Assembly: GCF_006716815.1 (NCBI RefSeq)
Contig: NZ_VFPS01000006.1
Coordinates: 1-64,000 of the forward strand
Reading direction: 5' to 3'
Source: Microbacterium lacticum
GTDB taxonomy: Bacteria; Actinomycetota; Actinomycetes; Actinomycetales; Microbacteriaceae
DNA: 64,000 bases
How positions within the stretch are numbered: the first letter of the stretch is position 1; the number at the start of each line of letters is the position of its first letter. The notes below the pieces were generated by a model, which worked only from the letters and a program-made list of their open reading frames with translations, made no database searches and was not told the DNA's origin. This document shows, piece after piece, positions 33,381-41,065 of the stretch. Position numbers and translations under genes: made by a program.

Positions 33381-33401
33381 CCGCCCGCCCTCTCCCTGCG
33401 C

Positions 33402-34043
33402 TCACGCCCAGCGGCGGCACCACTCGTACATCACGACCGCCGCGGCGGCGCTCGCGTTGATCGAACGGGTCGAGCCGTACTGGGTGATCTCCACGACAGC
33501 GGATGCCGCGGCGATCGCCTCGTCCGACAGCCCCGGACCTTCCTGCCCGAACAGCAGCACACAGCGCTCGGGCAGGTCCGCCCGGTCGACGGGCACCGAC
33601 CCGGGCACGTTGTCGACGGCGACGATCGGCACACCGGCATCCTCCGCCCAGGCGGCGAGCGCGGCGACGTCTTCGTGGTGACGCACGTGCTGGTAGCGAT
33701 CGGTGACCATCGCTCCGCGGCGGTTCCAGCGGCGCCGGCCGACGATGTGCACCTCGGCGGCGCCGAAGGCGTTGGCGCTGCGCACGATCGAACCGATGTT
33801 CATGTCGTGCTGCCAGTTCTCGATGGCGACGTGGAACGGGTGCCGGTGCGCGTCGAGGTCGGCGACGATGGCATCCATGGTCCAATACCGGTACCGGTCG
33901 ATGACGTTCCGCCGGTCGCCGGCGGCGAGCAGCTCGCGGTCGTAGCGCGGGTCGTCCGGCCACTCGTCGACACCGCCCGGCCATGGCCCGACGCCGACCG
34001 GCAACTCCGGTTCGGCGGGGTCGGCGTGCTCGGGTGACGGCAT
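33402..34043 (-). CDS. TrmH/SpoU family RNA 2'-O-methyltransferase
   Basis: A 213-residue protein with the SPOUT knot. Motif 1 is IENWQHDMNIGSIVRSANAFGAAEVHIVGRRRWNRRGA with the conserved Asn and Arg. Motif 2 is ERCVLLFGQEGPGLSDEAIAAA. Motif 3 is ITQYGSTRSINASAAAAVVMYEW, the AdoMet-binding knot. Members methylate ribose in tRNA or rRNA; the exact site cannot be told. A leaderless TAACCT box precedes the ATG at 34043. Confidence 0.92.
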   Translation of the reverse strand: MPSPEHADPAEPELPVGVGPWPGGVDEWPDDPRYDRELLAAGDRRNVIDRYRYWTMDAIVADLDAHRHPFHVAIENWQHDMNIGSIVRSANAFGAAEVHIVGRRRWNRRGAMVTDRYQHVRHHEDVAALAAWAEDAGVPIVAVDNVPGSVPVDRADLPERCVLLFGQEGPGLSDEAIAAASAVVEITQYGSTRSINASAAAAVVMYEWCRRWA

Positions 34044-34049
34044 CGCACC

Positions 34050-34055
34050 AGGTTA
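34050..34055 (-). promoter_or_regulatory. -10 box TAACCT, leaderless
   Basis: It lies 7 nt from the ATG at 34043. Confidence 0.62.
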
Positions 34056-34057
34056 GC

Positions 34058-34157
34058 CGTGACGAATGCAGGAGATCCGTCGCGCTGCGCGCACCCGACC
34101 GGCGGAAACAGGCGGGCGGACTGCCCGGCGCCCGCCGAATCTCCTGCAATCGTCACG
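34058..34157. repeat. Palindromic repeat related to the 82-bp family
   Basis: CGTGACGAATGCAGGAGAT (34058-34076) pairs with ATCTCCTGCAATCGTCACG (34139-34157) with one mismatch; an inner GC-rich stem lies between. The core GACG.A.GCAGGAGAT matches one arm of the repeats at 11393-13111. It occupies the gap between the divergent methyltransferase and mntH genes. Confidence 0.65.
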
Positions 34158-34167
34158 GGTTGAGGGG

Positions 34168-34217
34168 TTTTCGGCATGCCGAAAACCCCCCTGCTACAGT
34201 TTTCGGCATGCCGAAAA
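34168..34217 (+). promoter_or_regulatory. Twin MntR/DtxR-type operators and leaderless promoter of mntH
   Basis: Two identical 18-bp palindromes TTTTCGGCATGCCGAAAA (34168-34185 and 34200-34217) have centres 32 bp apart, about three helical turns. Between them is the -10 box TACAGT (34195-34200), 8 nt before the ATG at 34208, which is the centre of the second palindrome. A bound regulator would cover both the -35 region and the start point. The dtxR-family gene next door is the obvious regulator. Confidence 0.82.
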
Positions 34218-35527
34218 CTCGGGGACCGCACCGGCTCCCCCCGCCCCGAGCCGCCGCTCCGGCACCGCCGCAGGCACCGCGCGCGCGGCGACCGCGGCGC
34301 CTGCGAGCCGCGTGGCTGCTGGGACCGGCGTTCGTGGCGGGCGTCGCCTACCTCGACCCGGGCAACGTGGCGAGCAACATGACCGCGGGCGCGCGGTTCG
34401 GCTACCTGCTCGTGTGGGTGGTGGTCCTCGGCAACGCGATGGCGTGGCTCATCCAGTACCTCTCGGCCAAGCTCGGGGTCGTCACCGGGCAGAGCCTCGC
34501 CGAGACCCTCGGCCGCCGTTTTCGGAGCGACACCGCGCGCCGCGCGTACTGGCTGCAGGCCGAGCTCGTCGCGATGGCGACCGACATCGCGGAGGTGATC
34601 GGCGGGGCGGTGGCCCTGTGGCTGCTGTTCGGCGTGCCGCTGCCGGTGGGCGGCCTGCTGACCGGCGCGGTCTCGCTCGCGCTGCTCGTCGTGCAGCAGC
34701 GACGCGGCGCGCGCACGTTCGAGTTCGTCGTGATCGCGCTCCTCGCGATCATCGCGCTCGGATTCACCTACGGCGTGTTCGTCGCGCCACCCGTTCCCGC
34801 GGGAGTGGTCTCGGGACTCGTCCCCCGCTTCGAGGGCACCGAGTCGGTGCTGCTGGCCGCGTCGATCCTCGGCGCGACGATCATGCCGCACGCGATCTAC
34901 GCGCACAGCGCGCTCGCGCGCGACCGGTTCGCCGGCGACGCTCTGACAGCCGCCCGTCCCGCCGGCATCCCGCGCCTTCTGCGCGCGACGCGGTGGGATG
35001 TCGCGATCGCCCTGGCGATCGCGGGCACCGTCAACCTCGCGATCCTGCTGCTGGCCGCGGCGAACCTCGCCGGCGTGCCCGGCACCGACAGCCTCGAGGG
35101 CGCCTACGCGGCGCTGCACGCCGGCCTCGGGGCGGCCGTCGCGACCCTCTTCGCGGTCGGCCTGCTCGCGAGCGGCCTGGCGAGCACAGCCGTGGGCGCC
35201 TACGCCGGCGCCGAGATCATGCAGGGGCTCCTTCGGGTGCGGGTGCCGATGCTCGCGCGCCGACTCGTGACGCTCGTGCCGGCCATCGCGATCCTCGCCG
35301 CGGGCGTCGACCCGACCTGGGCGCTCGTGCTCAGCCAGGTGGTCTTGAGCTTCGGCATCCCGTTCGCTCTCGTGCCGCTGGTCGCCCTCACGGCGCGCGC
35401 CGACGTGCTCGGCCGCTACCGCAACCGGTGGTGGACGACCGCCGCCGGTGTTCTGGCCGCGATCTTCCTCATCGTGCTGAACAGCGTGCTGCTGTGGCTC
35501 GTGCTCGGCGGTGGGCCGGGCGGATAG
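34208..35527 (+). CDS. mntH: Nramp family divalent metal (Mn2+) transporter
   Basis: A 439-residue transporter. Helix 1 carries the metal-binding motif GVAYLDPGNVASNMTAGARFGY, and helix 6 the ATIMPHAIYAHSAL (MPH) motif. The helix 4 region is MATDIAEVIGGAVALWLLFG. A basic/proline-rich tail of about 35 residues precedes helix 1. The ATG at 34208 lies in the centre of the second operator and at leaderless distance from TACAGT. It imports Mn2+ (possibly Fe2+) with protons. The operators and the adjacent MntR-like gene imply metal-dependent repression. Confidence 0.93.
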   Translation: MPKTRGPHRLPPPRAAAPAPPQAPRARRPRRLRAAWLLGPAFVAGVAYLDPGNVASNMTAGARFGYLLVWVVVLGNAMAWLIQYLSAKLGVVTGQSLAETLGRRFRSDTARRAYWLQAELVAMATDIAEVIGGAVALWLLFGVPLPVGGLLTGAVSLALLVVQQRRGARTFEFVVIALLAIIALGFTYGVFVAPPVPAGVVSGLVPRFEGTESVLLAASILGATIMPHAIYAHSALARDRFAGDALTAARPAGIPRLLRATRWDVAIALAIAGTVNLAILLLAAANLAGVPGTDSLEGAYAALHAGLGAAVATLFAVGLLASGLASTAVGAYAGAEIMQGLLRVRVPMLARRLVTLVPAIAILAAGVDPTWALVLSQVVLSFGIPFALVPLVALTARADVLGRYRNRWWTTAAGVLAAIFLIVLNSVLLWLVLGGGPGG

Positions 35528-35530
35528 CCT
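35525..35530 (+). promoter_or_regulatory. -10 box TAGCCT, leaderless, overlapping the mntH stop
   Basis: The box shares TAG with the mntH stop codon, and its last T is 8 nt before the GTG at 35538. The regulator can thus be made from its own transcript as well as by read-through. Confidence 0.55.
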
Positions 35531-35537
35531 GGAGCGC

Positions 35538-36182
35538 GTGCCCGCGAACTCCGCCGCGATCGACGACTACCTGAAGACGATCTACCACCACACCGAGTGG
35601 CAAGACGATCCCATCACGCCGTCGCAGCTGGCCGCCGAGCTGGCGCTCGCCCCCTCGACGGTCACCGAGATGGTGCAGAAGCTCGCCGCGCAGCAGCTCG
35701 TGACGCACCGCCCGTACGGCCCCGTCTCGCTGACCGACGCCGGCCGGGCGCGGGCCGCCGCGATCATCCGCCGGCACCGCCTGATCGAGACGTGGCTCGT
35801 GCGCGAGTTCGGCTACGCGTGGGACGAGGTGCACGACGAGGCCGAGGTGCTCGAGCACGCGATCAGCGACCGGCTGCTCGAAGGCATCTCGGCGCGGCTC
35901 GGCCACCCAATGCACGATCCGCACGGCGACGCGATCCCGGATGCCTCGGGCGCGGTCGTCCGCGAACCGTTCGTGCTGCTGGCGCAGGCGCAGCCCGGTC
36001 ACAGCGGCCGGGTGCTGCGGGTCAGCGACCGCGACCCGGCGCTGCTGCGCGCCCTGGAGGGCGCGGGCATCGACGTGGGGCACCACGTCACCGCCGCCGG
36101 CGACGGCACGGTGCGGGTGGACGGCGGAGCCACGGTCGAGCTTCCCGCCGGCGCGGCATCCGCCGTCTGGATCACCGCCTGA
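35538..36182 (+). CDS. mntR: DtxR/MntR family metal-dependent repressor
   Basis: A 214-residue regulator. The winged HTH is AIDDYLKTIYHHTEWQDDPITPSQLAAELALAPSTVTEMVQKLAAQQLVTHRPYGPVSLTDAG. The dimer and metal domain is RRHRLIETWLVREFGYAWDEVHDEAEVLEHAISDRLLEGI, with the conserved His and Glu ligands. A C-terminal FeoA/SH3-like domain starts near residue 150 (LLAQAQPGHSGRVLRVSD). Immediately downstream of mntH and therefore the likely reader of the twin operators. The symbol rests on context; iron instead of manganese is possible. Confidence 0.88.
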   Translation: MPANSAAIDDYLKTIYHHTEWQDDPITPSQLAAELALAPSTVTEMVQKLAAQQLVTHRPYGPVSLTDAGRARAAAIIRRHRLIETWLVREFGYAWDEVHDEAEVLEHAISDRLLEGISARLGHPMHDPHGDAIPDASGAVVREPFVLLAQAQPGHSGRVLRVSDRDPALLRALEGAGIDVGHHVTAAGDGTVRVDGGATVELPAGAASAVWITA

Positions 36183-36222
36183 GGCCGGGTCGGAAAGCCG
36201 CCGCGGGCGCGACCCGCCGGGC

Positions 36223-36705
36223 TCAGAACAGGACGAGACCGGCGGGCGTGAGTCCCTTGCCCTGCCAGTGCGCGGCGAGCTCGTCGATCTCGCCGTGCAG
36301 GTCGGCGTCGAGCTCGGCCGACTCTTCACGCACGAGGCGCTGCTCGGCCTCGCGCTCTGCCGCGACCTCCGCCCATTTCGCGCCGCCGGCGGAGAGCCCG
36401 CCCGCGATCGTCGCCGCGGTCGCCGCGAAGAGCAGCAGACGGTCGCTCGCCCCGGCGCCGGCGAAGCCCTGGAGGAGGCTCGCCGTCGCGATGATGCCGT
36501 CGTTGGCGTCGATCATCCAGCCGCGGAAACTGCCCGCATCGGTGAGCGCGGCGCGCAGTCGGCGCCAGCGCAGCACCGCCGTCGCCGCGATCCCGGGCCG
36601 AGCCGGCGCCACCGGCTCCCCCGGCGCCCCCGCCCCCGGCGCCCCCGCCCCCGGACCCGGAACCCCCGGACCCGGCGCCCCCGGCCCCTGCGGCGTGCTG
36701 GTCAC
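36223..36705 (-). CDS. VIT1/CCC1-like protein with the C-terminal half missing
   Basis: A 160-residue protein. After a collagen-like Gly/Pro/Ala N-terminus (residues 5-40), it matches the first part of VIT1/CCC1-type transporters: FRGWMIDANDGIIATASLLQGFAGAGASDRLLLFAATAATIAGGLSAGGAKWAEVAAEREAEQRLV, then ELAAHWQGKGLTP. It then ends AGLVLF-stop, like the family's last residues. About 110 residues with three helices are absent, in frame. The GTG at 36705 shares GTGA with the SDR stop. Probably non-functional as a transporter. Confidence 0.68.
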   Translation of the reverse strand: MTSTPQGPGAPGPGVPGPGAGAPGAGAPGEPVAPARPGIAATAVLRWRRLRAALTDAGSFRGWMIDANDGIIATASLLQGFAGAGASDRLLLFAATAATIAGGLSAGGAKWAEVAAEREAEQRLVREESAELDADLHGEIDELAAHWQGKGLTPAGLVLF

Positions 36706-37658
36706 CGCCGGCGCCTCGCGCGGCTGGCCTTGAGGTAGGGCCACGGCACGCCCGTGGCGTGCTCGCAGTAGTGCCAGAGTCGCGCCGCGATGTCGCGATC
36801 GCGGGTGATCCGGGCGGGGGTGGCGCGGCGGGCGGCGCCGGCGACGACCCGGGCGGGGCCCCAGAACTGACCGCCCTCGGCCTCGGGATCGACGAGCGCC
36901 CGCACGAGCGGCCACGCCCCGTGCTCCTTCGACTGGGTGATCGGCGCCTGCAGGTTGCCGGCGAAGCGCCGGCCACGCGAGGGCTCGTTGACGCCGACGA
37001 TGCCGCGCGTGCGGCCGCCGATCGAGAAGCCCGGGTGGGCGACGAGGCTCGCGATCGGCACGCTCGCCGCGCGCAGGCGCCGGTCGGCCTCGAACCCCAG
37101 GGCGCTCGTCGCGACCTTCGACTGCACGTAGGCGCGCCACGGGGTGTACCCGTTCTCGAGCTCGGGGTCGATGGGATCGTACGGCCACATCGAGGTCGAC
37201 ATCGACCCGACCCACACCATGCGTCCGCGCCCGGCGGCGAGGGGCAGCAGCAGCTCGCCGACGAGAGCGTAGTGTCCGAGCGCGTTGGTCGCGAACACGA
37301 CCTCGTGCCCGTCGGGGGTGGTCTCCCGGTGCCGGGGCGGATGCACGATGCCGGCGTTCAGCAGCAGCCCGTGCAGTCCCGCCCGTCCGCGCACCGTCGC
37401 GGCCGCCGCGCGCACCGACCCCAGATTGCTCGTGTCGAGCAGCAGCGTCTCGACCGAGGCATCCGGAGCGTTGCGCAGCACCGCGGCGCGCGCCGAGGCC
37501 AGACGGTTCGGGTTCCGCCCGGTCATGATCACGTGGCCGCCCGCGGCGGCGAGCTGCAGCGTCGAGAAGAAGCCGAGACCGGCCGTCGACCCGGTGACGA
37601 GGTACCGCCGCCCCGTCAGATCGGGGAGTCGGTGGGGGTCCCAGTCATCGCGTGCCAC
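36702..37658 (-). CDS. Short-chain dehydrogenase/reductase
   Basis: A 318-residue SDR of the retinol-dehydrogenase-like group. Cofactor motif YLVTGSTAGLGFFSTLQLAAAGGHVIMTGRN (TGxxxGxG), LLLNAGIV (NAG), and catalytic YVQSKVATSALGFE, a YxxxK that here reads Y-V-Q-S-K. The C-terminal extension GVPWPYLKASRARRRR is basic. It starts at a GTG set by the leaderless box TAGTCT. Substrate unknown. Divergent from the HAD phosphatase gene with back-to-back -10 boxes. Confidence 0.9.
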   Translation of the reverse strand: MARDDWDPHRLPDLTGRRYLVTGSTAGLGFFSTLQLAAAGGHVIMTGRNPNRLASARAAVLRNAPDASVETLLLDTSNLGSVRAAAATVRGRAGLHGLLLNAGIVHPPRHRETTPDGHEVVFATNALGHYALVGELLLPLAAGRGRMVWVGSMSTSMWPYDPIDPELENGYTPWRAYVQSKVATSALGFEADRRLRAASVPIASLVAHPGFSIGGRTRGIVGVNEPSRGRRFAGNLQAPITQSKEHGAWPLVRALVDPEAEGGQFWGPARVVAGAARRATPARITRDRDIAARLWHYCEHATGVPWPYLKASRARRRR

Positions 37659-37664
37659 GGGTCG

Positions 37665-37670
37665 AGACTA
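37665..37670 (-). promoter_or_regulatory. -10 box TAGTCT, leaderless
   Basis: It lies 7 nt from the GTG at 37658, only 16 bp from the divergent box at 37687. Confidence 0.6.
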
Positions 37671-37686
37671 GGCCCGATGGCCCCGC

Positions 37687-37692
37687 TAGACT
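37687..37692 (+). promoter_or_regulatory. -10 box TAGACT, leaderless
   Basis: The last T is 8 nt before the ATG at 37700. Confidence 0.62.
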
Positions 37693-37699
37693 GGGCCCC

Positions 37700-38509
37700 A
37701 TGCGGACACGTGCCGATATCGAATGCTGGCTCACCGACATGGACGGCGTTCTCGTCCACGAGAACAAGCCGATCCCGGGCGCGGCCGAGCTGCTCGCGCA
37801 GTGGCGCGACGCGGGGACGCCGTTCCTCGTGCTGACGAACAACCCGTCCTACACGCCGCGCGATCTCTCCGCGCGGCTGCGCATCTCGGGGCTCGAGGTG
37901 CCCGAGGAGCGCATCTGGACGTCGGCTCTCGCGACGGCGGAGTTCCTGCGGTCGCAGCATCCGGGCGGCACCGCCTTCGTCATCGGCGAGGCGGGGCTGA
38001 CGACGGCGCTGCACGAGGCCGGTTACGTCATGACCGAGACCCAGCCCGACTACGTCGTCGTCGGCGAGACCCGCAACTACTCGTTCGACCGCATCACGCA
38101 GGCGATCCGCTTCATCAACGCCGGAGCCCGGTTCATCATCACGAACCCGGATGCCACGGGACCGACCCCGACCGGCGTCGTTCCGGCAACGGGGTCGTTC
38201 GCCGCGCTGATCACGCACGCGACGGGCAAGGCGCCGTATGTCGTCGGCAAGCCGAACCCGATGATGTTCCGCTCGGCGATGAACCGGATCGGCGCGCACT
38301 CCGAGAACACCGGCATGATCGGCGACCGGATGGACACCGACGTCGTCGCGGGCATCGAGGCGGGTCTGCACACGATCCTCGTGCGCACCGGCATCTCCGA
38401 CGACGCCGAGATCGAGCGCTACCCGTTCCGGCCCGACGAGGTCGTCGACTCGGTCGCCGACCTGCTGGCCGACGAGCCGGTCGAGTCCGAGGACCCGGAG
38501 ATCCTGTGA
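37700..38509 (+). CDS. HAD-IIA family phosphatase (NagD-like)
   Basis: A 269-residue hydrolase. HAD motif I WLTDMDGVLVHENKPIPGA, motif II TPFLVLTNNPSYTPRDL, motif III/IV VGKPNPMMFRSAMNRI and NTGMIGDRMDTDVVAGIEAGL. The C2A-type cap (FIITNPDATGPTPTGVVPATGSFAALI) places it with NagD/phosphoglycolate or sugar phosphatases. The leaderless box decides the ATG at 37700. Two small membrane-protein genes follow with overlapping starts, so an operon of three is likely. Confidence 0.92.
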   Translation: MRTRADIECWLTDMDGVLVHENKPIPGAAELLAQWRDAGTPFLVLTNNPSYTPRDLSARLRISGLEVPEERIWTSALATAEFLRSQHPGGTAFVIGEAGLTTALHEAGYVMTETQPDYVVVGETRNYSFDRITQAIRFINAGARFIITNPDATGPTPTGVVPATGSFAALITHATGKAPYVVGKPNPMMFRSAMNRIGAHSENTGMIGDRMDTDVVAGIEAGLHTILVRTGISDDAEIERYPFRPDEVVDSVADLLADEPVESEDPEIL

Positions 38510-38667
38510 CCCCGCTCGAGCAGACGCTGCTCTACCTCACGAGCATCGTCATCCTGCTCGGCACGCTCACCGTGTTCGTCGTGCAGTTCGTGCGCGGGCG
38601 CCGGCGGGGCGGCCCGGGCGACGGAGGTCCCGGCGGCGACGGCCGGGGCGATCGGGGCGACCGCTGA
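38506..38667 (+). CDS. Small single-span membrane protein
   Basis: A 53-residue product: VTPLEQTLLYLTSIVILLG, one membrane helix (LYLTSIVILLGTLTVFVVQFV), then a basic RGRRRGG and a Gly/Asp/Arg tail. The GTG overlaps the HAD gene stop (GTGA). Function unknown. Confidence 0.6.
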   Translation: MTPLEQTLLYLTSIVILLGTLTVFVVQFVRGRRRGGPGDGGPGGDGRGDRGDR

Positions 38668-38846
38668 TGGCGATCTTCCTCGTGCTGTCGGGCCTCGCGC
38701 TGCTGATCCTCGCGCTCGTGCTCTTCCTCCGCGGGCGGAAGGATGCCCCGCAGGGCACCCCGCTGCCGAACGGCCGCGGCATCATGCTGCTGACCTTCGC
38801 GGGCCTGATCCTCTCCCTCGCGTCGCAACTGCCGATCTTCCAGTGA
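38667..38846 (+). CDS. Small two-span membrane protein
   Basis: A 59-residue product: MAIFLVLSGLALLILALVL as helix one, RGRKDAPQGTPLPNGRG as the cytoplasmic loop, and IMLLTFAGLILSLASQLPI as helix two. The ATG overlaps the previous stop (TGATG). Unknown function; third gene of the HAD operon. Confidence 0.6.
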   Translation: MAIFLVLSGLALLILALVLFLRGRKDAPQGTPLPNGRGIMLLTFAGLILSLASQLPIFQ

Positions 38847-39001
38847 CCGGCGGGCCGTCGTAGCCGGCGGGCACCGGTGAGCGGCGCCATCCGGCAGGGC
38901 GCCTGCAGCGGCGGGAGTTGTCACGGCGCGAAGCCGAGACACCCACGCGCGTCGACCGGTAGCGTGGGGAACAGGACGCTCCCAACGAAGGGATGGACCC
39001 C

Positions 39002-39850
39002 ATGAACGACACGATCACCGTCGGCGTGACCGGCGCGCCCGCCGCGGACCGCGCGGTCGACTGGGCGCTCGCCCGCGCCGCCGCCCGCTCGCAGCGGCTC
39101 GAACTCGTCGGCGTCGTCGGCGGAGCACTCGGCACGATCGGAGAAGACGCCGTCGTCGACGACGCGCTCGCCGCGACCCGCGCCATGCTCGACGCCCACG
39201 CCGAGCGCATCCGCGCCGAGGCGCCGTCGGTGCCCGTCTCGGTGCGCGCCGAGGCGGGCAACCCGGTGCACGTGCTGATCGAGGCATCCACGCGGTCGGC
39301 GCTCCTCGTCATCGGCAGCGACTACCGCGGCCCGGGCGACGGGCCGGCGCGCGGGGCGCACGGCGTGCGCATCGCGGCGGGCGCGGCGTGCCCCGTGGTC
39401 GTCGTGCCCGACTTCGACACCTCCGGACGGAGCGGCGTCGTCGTGGGGATCGACGGGTCGGATGCCTCGGAGCACGCGCTGCGCTTCGCCGCCGCCGAGG
39501 CCGACCGGCTCGGCGAGCCCCTCGTGGCGGTGAGTGTCTGGACGCCGCTGACCGCGCCGCGCAACACGCTCGCCGTCTATCCGGAGCTGTACCTGACGAA
39601 CATGCAGGCGGCGACGGAGGAGACCCTCGCGCTGGCGCTCGCGGGCATCGCGACCGACTACCCCGACCTCGTAGTCGAGCGTCGCGTCGAGCGCGGATAC
39701 CCGTCACAGGTCATCGGCGACATCGCGCACGACGCCCGCCTCGCCGTCGTCGGCACGCACGGGCGCGGGGCGCTGGCTCGATTCCTGCTCGGCTCGATCA
39801 GCCAGGAGATCCTCGGCCGGCTCCCCACCGTCACCGCCGTCGTGCGCTGA
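39002..39850 (+). CDS. Universal stress protein (two Usp domains)
   Basis: A 282-residue tandem Usp protein. The first domain is ITVGVTGAPAADRAVDWALARAAARSQRLELVGVVGG to VVVVPDF. The second starts GVVVGIDGSDASEHALRFAAAEADRLGEPLVAVSVW and ends with the ATP-binding motif LAVVGTHGRGALARFLLGSISQEILGRLPTVTAVV (GxxGxxxxxxxGS). ATP binding in domain two is therefore likely. A TAGCGT box (38960) gives a leader of about 30 nt. GAAGGG fits the ATG at 39002 better than the one at 38993. Confidence 0.92.
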   Translation: MNDTITVGVTGAPAADRAVDWALARAAARSQRLELVGVVGGALGTIGEDAVVDDALAATRAMLDAHAERIRAEAPSVPVSVRAEAGNPVHVLIEASTRSALLVIGSDYRGPGDGPARGAHGVRIAAGAACPVVVVPDFDTSGRSGVVVGIDGSDASEHALRFAAAEADRLGEPLVAVSVWTPLTAPRNTLAVYPELYLTNMQAATEETLALALAGIATDYPDLVVERRVERGYPSQVIGDIAHDARLAVVGTHGRGALARFLLGSISQEILGRLPTVTAVVR

Positions 39851-39865
39851 GCGCCCCGCCGAGCG

Positions 39866-40201
39866 TCAGACCTCCTCCTCGCTCAACCGCTCGATGAGTT
39901 CGACGGCGGCCTCGGCGTAGCCGCTGATCCATCGGTCATGAATGCGTTTGATGGGCAGTGGGGCGAGCGCGAGCTGCCGCTCCTTGCCGACTCGTCGCCC
40001 CGTGACCAGTTCCGCACGTTCGAGAACACGCAGGTGCTGCAGCACGGTGGTGCGGTCGAGTTCGGGGAACAACCCACACAGCCGTCCCGTGGTGAGGGAC
40101 TCGTGCTTCAGGGCGTCGAGCATGCGCCGCCGCAACGGGGAGGCGAGGGCCTTGAAGACGAGATCGTCATCGCCGAGCCCCTTGTGCTCCATCACATTCA
40201 T
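39866..40201 (-). CDS. ArsR family regulator
   Basis: A 111-residue winged-helix protein: VFKALASPLRRRMLDALKHESLTTGRLCGLFPELDRTTVLQHLRVLERAELVTGRRVGKERQLALAPLPIKRIHDRWI. No metal-binding Cys pair is seen in the recognition helix. This type usually regulates an adjacent SRPBCC/AHSA1 gene, of which only a broken piece remains next door (40218). The ATG lies inside the palindromic operator. Confidence 0.87.
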   Translation of the reverse strand: MNVMEHKGLGDDDLVFKALASPLRRRMLDALKHESLTTGRLCGLFPELDRTTVLQHLRVLERAELVTGRRVGKERQLALAPLPIKRIHDRWISGYAEAAVELIERLSEEEV

Positions 40202-40222
40202 GTTGTAAAACTACAACATGAA
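40197..40222. promoter_or_regulatory. ArsR operator containing both divergent start codons
   Basis: TTCATGTTGTA-AAAC-TACAACATGAA is a perfect 11-bp inverted repeat. The left CAT is the arsR start and the right ATG is the SRPBCC start. On the minus strand TAGTTT lies 7 nt before the ATG, and on the plus strand TAAAAC is in the same place. One repressor would block both leaderless promoters. Confidence 0.78.
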
Positions 40223-40332
40223 CGAACTGGATGAGCTGTCCTTCACGTGTCGGGTTACATCGCACCCTCGCCCGCCGAGGTTTACGAGGCGGTCGCCGAC
40301 CCACAACAGCTCTCCCGCTACTTCACGATCGC
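40218..40332 (+). pseudogene. SRPBCC/AHSA1 domain protein, frameshifted and truncated
   Basis: It begins MNELDELSFT, and after a frame change reads SGYIAPSPAEVYEAVADPQQLSRYFTIA, the classic N-terminus of AHSA1-like proteins that are paired with ArsR regulators. Everything after about residue 35 is missing: the sequence runs straight into the 3' end of pyrE. Partner of the ArsR gene at 39866. Confidence 0.72.
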
Positions 40333-40343
40333 GAGGATGCCGG

Positions 40344-40931
40344 CTACTGCGGGGAGAGGCCCAGGTCGTCGAGGTCGATCACCGAACGCCAGCGGTAACC
40401 GGCCGCCTCGACGGCGGCCTGGGCGCCGGTCTTGCGGTCGACGACGGTAACGACGGCGACCACGTCGGCGCCCGCGGCGGCCGCGACCTCGGCGGCCTTC
40501 AGCGGCGACTGGCCGGTGGTCGAGGTGTCCTCGACGATGACCACGCGCTTGCCGGCAACCTCGGCACCCTCGATCTGGCGACCACGGCCGTGGTCCTTGG
40601 GCTCCTTGCGCACGACGAAGGCATCGACCGGGGTGCCGGCGGCGACCGAGGCGTGCAGCACCGCGTTCGCGATCGGGTCGGCGCCGAGGGTGAGACCGCC
40701 GACCGCGTCGACATCGAGGTCGGCGATCGCGTCGAGCACGAGCCGACCGATCGCCGGCGCCGCACGATGGTCGAGCGTGAGCTTGCGCATGTCGACGTAA
40801 TACGTGGCCTTCTTGCCGCTCGACAGGGTGAAGTCGCCGTGGAAGACGGCCTCGTCGCCGATGAGGGCGATGAGCGCCTGGCGGTCGGCCGCCAAGTCGG
40901 AAGAAGAGGGCTCGTGCGTGGTCGAGGTCAT
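40344..40931 (-). CDS. pyrE: Orotate phosphoribosyltransferase
   Basis: A 195-residue enzyme that converts orotate and PRPP to OMP in pyrimidine synthesis. [25 protein letters not shown] at the N-terminus, the [20 protein letters not shown] flexible loop, and the PRPP-binding motif [17 protein letters not shown]. The ATG at 40931 is set by the leaderless TAGACT box (40944-40939 on this strand). Stand-alone, divergent from pntA. Confidence 0.95.
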   Translation of the reverse strand: MTSTTHEPSSSDLAADRQALIALIGDEAVFHGDFTLSSGKKATYYVDMRKLTLDHRAAPAIGRLVLDAIADLDVDAVGGLTLGADPIANAVLHASVAAGTPVDAFVVRKEPKDHGRGRQIEGAEVAGKRVVIVEDTSTTGQSPLKAAEVAAAAGADVVAVVTVVDRKTGAQAAVEAAGYRWRSVIDLDDLGLSPQ

Positions 40932-40938
40932 GTCGAGA

Positions 40939-40944
40939 AGTCTA
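40939..40944 (-). promoter_or_regulatory. -10 box TAGACT, leaderless
   Basis: It lies 8 nt from the ATG at 40931. Confidence 0.62.
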
Positions 40945-41065
40945 CGGATGCAAACAACCGCGATTCTTGTCGCCTTTTTTCCCGCGCGGATCCTGCCTCC
41001 GGTCGGGGCGCGCACCCTAGAGTCGGGAACGGCGCCCGCACCGGGCGCACGACAGAGGGAGAGCC

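Noticed and set aside
36605..36690. The GC-rich Gly/Pro-coding repeat as a possible CRISPR or minisatellite array
   Set aside because: Short irregular units inside the VIT1-like coding region encode a collagen-like linker; there are no spacers and no cas genes.
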